From NCBI GenBank assembly GCA_026260175.1, contig JAKCWW010009355.1:479-24021 (forward strand): DNA of 23,543 nt, in the 5' to 3' direction. The translations under genes and the position numbers were made by a program. The stretch comes from Reticulitermes lucifugus (Eukaryota; Arthropoda; Insecta; Blattodea; Rhinotermitidae). The notes below the pieces were generated by a model. The model made no database searches. It saw only the letters and a program-made list of their open reading frames with translations, and was not told the DNA's origin. Of this stretch, positions 19,001 to 23,543 are shown one piece after another. Position 1 is the first letter of the stretch. Each line of letters starts with the position of its first letter.

Positions 19001-22000
19001 TGAAAACAAAGGAGACTGTCATCAGTGCCGAATCATGAGCTTTCTAAAAGATGCATATCTTGAAAGGCTTCATTTGGTAGTTCGGTAGATTATGATGTCA
19101 CAATCAAAGCTTACAGTATTTATGTAGATGATGATGATATAAGCACTGCACTTAAAAGCACAGTACTAGCGTAGATAAGATACACCTTTGCATTTAATCG
19201 CAATGTGACCGAATCACAGCTCAGTTATGTCATGCAGAGGGGTGGTACACCTGGAACGTCTGTAACATTTAAATTGAGATGTGATCCTGGTGTGCTGATT
19301 TCTAGTTAAGCAAGTGCAGGAATCTGCATGGAGAAGACAATGTGCAGATAAGAGAGCATGTTACAGTAATGCTGTTTTTGCCTTGACTTTTTCCAAGATA
19401 TTGAGCGCACGCTGGCAGCATTAGATCATGTCATAAGCTTTTATGGAGTAAGTCAGGAAGTGGAGCCTGTTGTTTGTGCAGGTCCTGGGCCAGTTGCAAA
19501 TGGTGGTTCAGGATTAGATGCTTTCCTGCAGGCAATGAATAAGCTACAACTTGCACAGGAGTATTTTGAGAAGAACAACCCACAAAGTGTTGAGCTGGAG
19601 AATGTGGTAAGCTTCTTATGCCTCGTTCCTAATATTGTACAAGTGGAAATCACCTTGGAAGGTACCAGGAAAGTTGTGGCAACAATTTATGATGCCTGGT
19701 TTTCATTTAATGGTGCCATCTAAGTAGAAATACTAGAATAACTAGTTGGCATAATACCTTATTTTTTTTCTACAGACAATAACTAATTGATTCCATGGAG
19801 CAGATTTCTTTAGAAGCTGATAGTTGCACAGCTGATCAAAACATTTTTTACCATTTATGGTACCTGAAGACACAGTTCCATGTACACAAAATCCTGTCAT
19901 CAGATCATTTCCTCGACTAGTAAAATCCAATTGACACACTCAAACCCAATTTCTGTAGGACCCATTTTAATGTTATCCTCCATTCTGTTTAGGTCTCACA
20001 AGCAGTCTCTTCACTTGAGGTTTTCTGACCAAAGTTTTGTATGTAAGTCAGTGGATCAATCTTTATCCTACCAGGGCGGGTATTTTAAATTTTAGCATAC
20101 GGTTTATGAAAATGTAATAGTTGAACAAAAAAAGATAAAATTATGAAATAAATGGCATTTTGTGAAAAATGAAACGGAGATTATGCAGCATGTCTTAAAA
20201 TGCAGCAAATTTCCTCATTGTTTAAATATATGAAATGAATTCCTGGCGGTGTCTTCCTACGTGTGTTCTTGTATGCGAACACAGGTCTTTAAAAGGTTAA
20301 TCATGTTAACAACATTTGCTGAAGACTATGTTGTGAAGTGAACATGGTAATATAAATTCATGTTCCATAAAATGCAGGGGATTTCTTCCCTATCTTAAGG
20401 ACTCTGTTCCATGGAGTCAGTCAGTTACTTCAAGTTGTGAAGTTCCTCAGTATGTAATTTTCTCCATCCTGTTGCCTGCTCCCTCTTAGGTCCAGATATC
20501 CTCCTTAGCACTTGTTTTTAAACATCCTCAATCAAAACTTTATCTGGTTGTATATATTTCACTGTGGTTTTTAACCTTTACAGTCGTCTCTGTTTAATTC
20601 TGGTGGCGATGCTCTGAATCGAGAATTTAAGGACTTACTATTCCGGCACAGCAAACCTGTTCCTCCAGTCACGCTGCTGGAGCTGGTTGAAGGCAAGTGT
20701 CTGGCTTGTGAGATGGGATTTTGTGAACAAGAAGTGTATGTTGAATACACTGTTGAGTGAAGCTACATCAACTTGTGGACTTGAGCTTGATGTATGGCCA
20801 TCTTCAGATTGATCATGGTTGGCTGGATGGGTGGGGAGTCTGCAAAGTTTAATATCATTATTATGAAGTTAGGCAGTCCTGGATTGATGTAATAAAAATC
20901 CAACTTGGTGTAATATGTTGCATGTAATTTTAAAAATGAGAAGAAATAAGTACATACATACATACATACATACATGCATGCATTCAGAGTATTCATAAGT
21001 GTGCCATCAGCACTGAATATAAAACTTTTAATTAATTTATTAATTAAAAGTTAATTAATTAATTTATATAAAAGATTTGGAGCAGGAAGATTTATAAGGA
21101 TACATTCTGGAAACAGGGGACATTGTTTTAACATTTTTAAGTATGATTCTTATTTATTTTTGTGAGGTTTAAGCTTCTCACTCTGGATGATGAAGATTAA
21201 TTTTCTGTGGGGTGTTATGCCATGTTGATTGGTAAATACAGTAGTTAGACATTTCAGGGGAACTATGCTCCTCTAAAATCTCAGTAACTGGTTACGAATC
21301 AACATGGCTTAACATTCCAGAAGCCTTGAATTTCAATAATTTATTTATCCTAAATTATGGCAAAACAACTTATGCTGATGGAAACCTAAAAACCTAAGAA
21401 TCATATTTAATGTTATGAATATATTTGAAAATAAACAGCACAGACATGTTTGTCATGTTCATGCATGGTGTTTGAAAGTCCCCTCAGAATAAAAATAATT
21501 TTTATGGTACAGTTATTGGCTGGAATTCTTTTTTGGTATGTGTGGTTTGACCTCTGATCTACCTTCATTATTCTTTCCTGTATTTGGCCATTTTTTATGG
21601 TTTTCCTCAGCTCCTCCAGTCTAAATCTGGGGCATTGCTTTAAGACAGGCCAAGGTGCTTCCACCCACATCCTCCATCTCAGTACTGTGCGAGTGTACGT
21701 GATGCAGGTGAGACAGCAACTCTCCATTCCTCAACTCTGTTCTTGGCATTCCTCTTGTGTCACTGTTTTTAACTGTGTCAACTCTATTGCTTCCTTTATC
21801 TTGGCATTGGTCCTTTTCCAATGATTTACAAATTCAATGCTGTTTTAAGAAACAGTGTAGTTACAGCCTTTGAATATCCCCAGGCCTTCCATCTGTTTTA
21901 TTTTCGTTTCATGCGACATACCTTCGGCTTGAATATTGACATTAAAAAGGACTTATTTGTGATGTCAGGATTGTTCTAATGACTTATTTGTGACATGTTT

Positions 22001-23295
22001 CTGGTTTTGTAGACACACCTGTAGATGAAACCCCTGTATCTCTGAACCATTTCCCAGAAGCTGTTTCTAGTGAGTTGATTTGCATTGCCGACTGGCTCAT
22101 CATGCACAACCGAGATGAATACATGAATGTTTACGCACGTGTGCGTGCCACCATGTTACTGAAGTCATTACAGCAACTGAAAGAACAGCAGAGATCGTCC
22201 AGTGGCGGCAGTATTCAGGGTGTGCCAGCAGCAAATTCTCCTATGGTGGTGAGCTTTTCCATTCACACGGGGACAGACGTTATCTTTCTGAAATATTTTT
22301 ATATCCCACAGAAGATGATTAGTATTGCAGACTGAGTGGATGTCTTGTAGAAATTTGTTGTAAAGACTGATCATATTTATTCCACCAGAAATTGAAACTG
22401 TATTAGACTGCATAATAGCTGTGACTCTATACTAGAAATAATGTATCATGCATTAAACAACTGCAGGTGATACACTTTCAAACCTTATTTACATATCAGC
22501 ACACACACATATAGATCATACAGCTCACGCATAAATGGTCAAAAAGAGTGTGACAATATACACAACACCTGTCCTGTCCATTTTGTGTTTGGGCACAATT
22601 CTGGCTGTATATTCAGTTTATTCTTTTAGTTCCCATAAATGAATGATCAGATAGAACCTTGAAACTGTGTTTTCTTCTAAGTGATATGTAGTCATGTTAT
22701 AACAGGATATTATTAAAATATTAGACCAGAATTACTTAACCTCTAAAAGACCTGTGTTCGCATATGCAAATGCAAGTAATAACCCCCTAAAATTTATTTT
22801 ATATATTTAGGCAACAAGGAAATTTACTGCATTTTAAGACATGGGGTATATTGGCAATACCAGCGCTTCTCTATGGGCGTGAGAATTGGCCTTTAACAGC
22901 ATGAAAGAACTGAGAGGGGGGAGATGAAATTTTGAGGTCAGTCACAGGATGTACATTACATGACCATAAAATAAATGAAGCAATAAAAGAAGAATTAAGT
23001 GTATGTAATTTAAATGTAATTATTTTGTGCACTATATGCATAAGTGGATGGGACATTTATTCAGCTTGAATGATACATGCATTCCAAAGTTAGTGTATGA
23101 ATACATTCCAACCAGCAGAAGAAATGTAGACTGACCAAGGGAAAGACTGGATAGCCCAGTAGCGATGAGGGTGGAGCAAGCCAGAAAGTAGCTTGTGCCA
23201 TGTTGCTGATAATGACCGTAATTGATTATTATTACCGCATTTCAGAGACCGAAATTTCAAACTCCAGGACGGAGAGCATCTAAAAGACTGCACAT
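16012..23295 (+). CDS. Exo70: Exo70 / exocyst complex component 7, N-terminal part (6 exons, 3' end outside window)
   Basis: Exo70 is a subunit of the octameric exocyst, which tethers secretory vesicles to the plasma membrane; in the known family the C-terminal region binds PI(4,5)P2 and Rho GTPases, and the N-terminal helix takes part in complex assembly. Six exons (16012-16062, 17902-18067, 19398-19606, 20584-20692, 22013-22248, 23246-23295; 821 nt) join without a stop into about 274 residues. Recognisable stretches include KLERELNNLNLLKERV, LTKGMVGILSSFEHRLARLE, ILPVYNETGNLQRRQ, ALDHVISFYGVSQEVE, NNPQSVELENV, HSKPVPPVTLLELVED and DWLIMHNRDEYMNVY, in the same order as in animal Exo70. Full proteins are roughly 650-730 residues, so about the first 40% is here; the membrane-binding C terminus is not. 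Every splice phase agrees. No frameshift or stop was seen, so the gene looks intact. Identification is from remembered family sequence, not a search. Confidence 0.95.
16134..16385 (-). repeat. tRNA-derived SINE in Exo70 intron 1 (antisense)
   Basis: Read on the minus strand, a tRNA-like head has an A box TGGCCGTGCGG (16379-16369) and B box GGTTCGAATCC (16326-16316). A tRNA-unrelated body follows, ending GGCGGCCTAGGTCCGAGTTG, GGCTGTAGCGCCACAGAGG and a short A-rich tail. It is unrelated in sequence to the SINE at 2071. The head is an imperfect Leu/Ser-like tRNA without proper acceptor pairing, so it is not called as a tRNA gene. Confidence 0.75.
16470..17500. repeat. Long imperfect inverted repeat (palindromic element) in Exo70 intron 1
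   Basis: The left arm (about 16470-16925) and right arm (about 17030-17500) are reverse complements with many small differences. Matching blocks include AAGTTTTGACC (16563) with GGTCAAAACAT (17390), AACCATTAGA (16609) with TCTAATGGTT (17351), TGTGTCATCATAAC (16714) with GTTATGATGATACA (17206), GTTTGTAAC (16763) with GTTACAAAC (17142), and TGAATGTTCTA (16856) with TAGAACATTCA (17071). A spacer of about 100 bases separates them. Arms of roughly 450 bp suggest a foldback-type element or two inverted insertions. A (TA)n tract at 17259-17277 lies in the right arm. Confidence 0.75.
17737..17788. repeat. Short hairpin upstream of Exo70 exon 2
   Basis: TTGAGAGCCAATTGTC (17737-17752) and GACAATTGGTTCTCAA (17773-17788) pair in 15 of 16 positions around a 20-base loop. 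It sits 113 bases before exon 2. It could be part of a repeat or an intronic RNA structure; function is unknown. Confidence 0.7.
17902..18067 (+). CDS. Exo70: Exo70 coding exon 2
   Basis: The acceptor is tatatttcag|GAGCTG and the donor is GAAGAAA-type AAGAAA|gtatcc. The exon carries 55 codons plus one base (phase 0 in, phase 1 out). It encodes the conserved N-terminal coiled-coil segment of Exo70, residues 18-72, including LTKGMVGILSSFEHRL, LARLEETILPVYNET and NLQRRQE. Reading through the donor soon reaches a stop and loses all family similarity, which confirms the boundary. Confidence 0.95.
18560..18900 (-). pseudogene. Helitron-type Pif1-like helicase relic in Exo70 intron 2
   Basis: Minus-strand pieces run VIGSKKLILIPRIQICLSDP, then in other frames QFPIKIAYAVTINKAQGRTV, and finally a GQL.VTFSRTSSFDNIAV segment. 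This is the end of a Pif1/Helitron helicase ('VLIPRI.L.PSD...F.RRQFPI..AFAMTINKAQGQT...CFSHGQLYVA.SRV.S.DN'), containing motif V (TINKAQGRT) and motif VI region (SRTSS). At least two frameshifts and a stop make it inactive. No Helitron ends were found. Confidence 0.75.
19398..19606 (+). CDS. Exo70: Exo70 coding exon 3
   Basis: The acceptor is actttttccaag|ATATTG and the donor is GTG|gtaagc. The exon enters in phase 1 and leaves in phase 0 (2 bases plus 69 codons). The split codon gives Asn73, producing RRQENIERTL across the junction as in other Exo70 proteins. The exon also encodes ALDHVISFYGVSQEVE, a Gly/Pro-rich AGPGPVANGGSG turn, FLQAMNKLQLAQEYFEKNN and PQSVELENV (residues 73-142). Confidence 0.95.
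19790..19885 (-). repeat. Diverged inverted copy of the LINE 3' UTR (family of 13872)
   Basis: TTCCATGGAGCAGATTTCTTTAGAAG-type sequence continuing to TACCATTTATGGTACC aligns with the inverted LINE end at 23461-23543 (CTCCATGGAGCAGAGTCC ... TTTTATGGAACCCGAAGG). It is strongly diverged. It lies in Exo70 intron 3. Confidence 0.5.
20088..20302 (+). repeat. ~200-bp interspersed repeat, copy 3
   Basis: It begins ATTTTAGCATACGGTTTATG and ends CAGGTCTTTAAAAGGTTAA, aligning along its full length with copy 1 at 184-400. It lies in Exo70 intron 3 in sense orientation. Confidence 0.7.
20340..20425 (+). repeat. LINE 3' UTR copy (family of 13872)
   Basis: AACATGGTAATATAAATTCA then GTTCCATAAAATGCAGGG, TTAAGGACTCTGTTCCATGG and AGTCAGTCAG match the LINE 3' end at 13980-14085. 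The coding tail is unrecognisable apart from VP-stop. It sits about 160 bases before exon 4. Confidence 0.65.
20584..20692 (+). CDS. Exo70: Exo70 coding exon 4, followed by a GC donor
   Basis: The acceptor is aacctttacag|TCGTCT. The exon has 36 codons plus one base and encodes SSLFNSGGDALNREFKDLLF followed by RHSKPVPPVTLLELVE (residues 143-178). The 3' boundary is GAAG|gcaagt, a GC rather than GT donor. Using it gives Asp179 across the junction (LELVE-D-TPVDETP) and keeps the frame; no suitable GT donor lies nearby that preserves the Exo70 reading. Confidence 0.93.
20950..20981. repeat. (TACA)n microsatellite
   Basis: Seven or so tandem ACAT/TACA units grade into TGCATGCAT. It is intronic simple sequence in Exo70 intron 4. 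Confidence 0.85.
21540..21740 (-). repeat. Possible interspersed repeat fragment (RLEELRKT motif)
   Basis: The minus frame reads VEAPWPVLKQCPRFRLEELR then KTIKNG. The phrase 'EELRKT.KN' recurs in translated arthropod repeats, so this is more likely a transposable-element scrap than a gene. It is in Exo70 intron 4 and antisense to it. Confidence 0.35.
22013..22248 (+). CDS. Exo70: Exo70 coding exon 5
   Basis: The acceptor is ctggttttgtag|ACACAC and the donor is ATGGTG|gtgagc (an alternative ATG|gtggtg three bases earlier has weaker donor context). The exon enters in phase 1 and leaves in phase 0. It encodes VSLNHFPEAVSSELICIADW, LIMHNRDEYMNVYARVRATM and a low-complexity linker with SSSGGS and AANSPMV (residues 179-257), matching the equivalent Exo70 region that ends the N-terminal domain. 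Confidence 0.95.
22735..22845 (-). repeat. ~200-bp interspersed repeat, copy 4 (inverted, 5' truncated)
   Basis: On the minus strand CATGTCTTAAAATGCAGTAA, TTCCTTGTTGCCTAAATATA and GCGAACACAGGTCTTTTAGA match the second half of copies 1 and 3. The first half is absent. It lies in Exo70 intron 5. Confidence 0.7.
22855..23200 (+). pseudogene. Decayed LINE reverse-transcriptase C-terminal region in Exo70 intron 5
   Basis: The plus strand reads ALLYGREN-type ALLYGR, WPLTA, GGDEILRSVTGCTLHDHKIN (partly frameshifted), EAIKEELSVCNLNVI, and later CISGWDI and degraded 'IPKL..YIP..RR' positions. This matches 'PALLYGSE.W.LT......E.KFLR...GYTL.DHKRNE.IREEL....LN'. Many stops. It is a LINE remnant ending about 45 bases before exon 6. 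Confidence 0.65.
23246..23295 (+). CDS. Exo70: Exo70 coding exon 6 (50-nt microexon)
   Basis: The acceptor is taccgcatttcag|AGACCG and the donor is CACAT|gtaagt. The 50 nt enter in phase 0 and encode RPKFQTPGRRASKRLH plus two bases. A basic, Pro/Ser/Thr-containing linker follows the same point in Exo70 of other animals (human has a KRKDTPTKKPVKRP-type segment). It fits exon 5 in frame. It may be alternatively spliced, since the human linker region is. Confidence 0.8.
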
Positions 23296-23430
23296 GTAAG
23301 TTTAAATAACCATTCTCTGAAGTAAAAAGTTTTAATCTTCTACATAAAAAATTTGGATACTGCATCTAACAGACAACGTGCTGCGGGTGTCAGAGAGCAG
23401 AGTGCAGACTTGTTATATTTAGTTCAAGGT

Positions 23431-23543
23431 GACTAACTAACTAACTAACTAACCAACTAACTCCATGGAGCAGAGTCCTTCTAACAGGTCGTCAGCTAGT
23501 CAATAAATTCCCCGCATTTTATGGAACCCGAAGGTTCATTACC
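23431..23543 (-). repeat. LINE 3' end with (TTAG)n tail, running off the window
   Basis: On the minus strand from 23543: GTAATGAACCTTCGGGTTCC ATAA encodes VMNLRVP-stop, the same ORF end as at 13998. The 3' UTR continues to CTCCATGGAGTTAG and finishes in a (TTAG)n tail at about 23460-23431 (plus strand CTAA repeats). The ORF body lies beyond the window. A simple-repeat tail at the 3' end is typical of some non-LTR elements. Confidence 0.85.

Noticed and set aside
21413..21824. Protein-coding genes on either strand
   Set aside because: Overlapping frames on both strands have no splice support, and the minus one contains a repeat-type EELRKT motif.
22249..22335. Extension of Exo70 exon 5 past gtgagc
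   Set aside because: The read-through product loses family resemblance and ends at a stop, while exon 6 continues in phase.
23431..23461. Telomere-like array
   Set aside because: The unit is TTAG/CTAA, not the insect TTAGG, and it forms the tail of a LINE 3' end.
1..23543. CRISPR array, operon or bacterial system
   Set aside because: There are no regularly spaced repeats; introns, SINEs and LINEs show a eukaryotic nuclear sequence.

Overview
This window looks like arthropod nuclear DNA, most likely an insect. Its one clear gene is an intron-rich exocyst subunit, Exo70 (EXOC7), whose residues resemble insect orthologues. The rest is AT-rich and full of decayed transposable elements: tRNA-derived SINEs, several non-LTR LINE 3' ends (one with a TTAG-type tail), mariner, hAT and Helitron fragments. 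The repeat mix (recurrent LINE 3' end with a TTAG-type tail, tRNA SINEs, large repeat-filled introns) suggests a cockroach or termite, but that is inference from remembered family resemblance, not a search.

Left part (1-12660). Two short phase-0 exons on the minus strand (3216-3359, then 2930-3061) belong to a protein I do not recognise. Around them are SINE copies, four copies (window-wide) of a ~200-bp repeat, a mariner remnant (about 4360-4800), a LINE remnant (about 5258-5760), an hAT transposase pseudogene (about 7887-9480, minus), a second mariner remnant (about 9535-9990), and a LINE 3' end (about 10800-11397) interrupted by a 66-base run of N. A possible first exon of a minus-strand transcript ends at 12664.

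Middle (12800-15900). This is a more CpG-containing repeat cluster: a complete 243-bp hAT-type MITE with a perfect 8-bp target-site duplication, a fragment of a repeat also seen at 5.85 kb, and two LINE 3' ends of one family.

Right part (15970-23543). Exo70 runs on the plus strand. Six coding exons (16012-16062, 17902-18067, 19398-19606, 20584-20692, 22013-22248, 23246-23295) join in frame to give the N-terminal ~274 residues; the rest of the gene lies beyond the window. An Inr+DPE-type core promoter sits just upstream, intron 4 uses a GC-AG donor, and the introns hold a ~1-kb imperfect palindrome, a SINE, a Helitron helicase remnant and LINE pieces.

I found no CRISPR array, operon, rRNA or functional tRNA gene, and no undescribed multi-gene system. 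The most interesting items are the architecture of the Exo70 5' end and splice sites, the long palindrome in intron 1, the unassigned minus-strand gene, and the repeat families.
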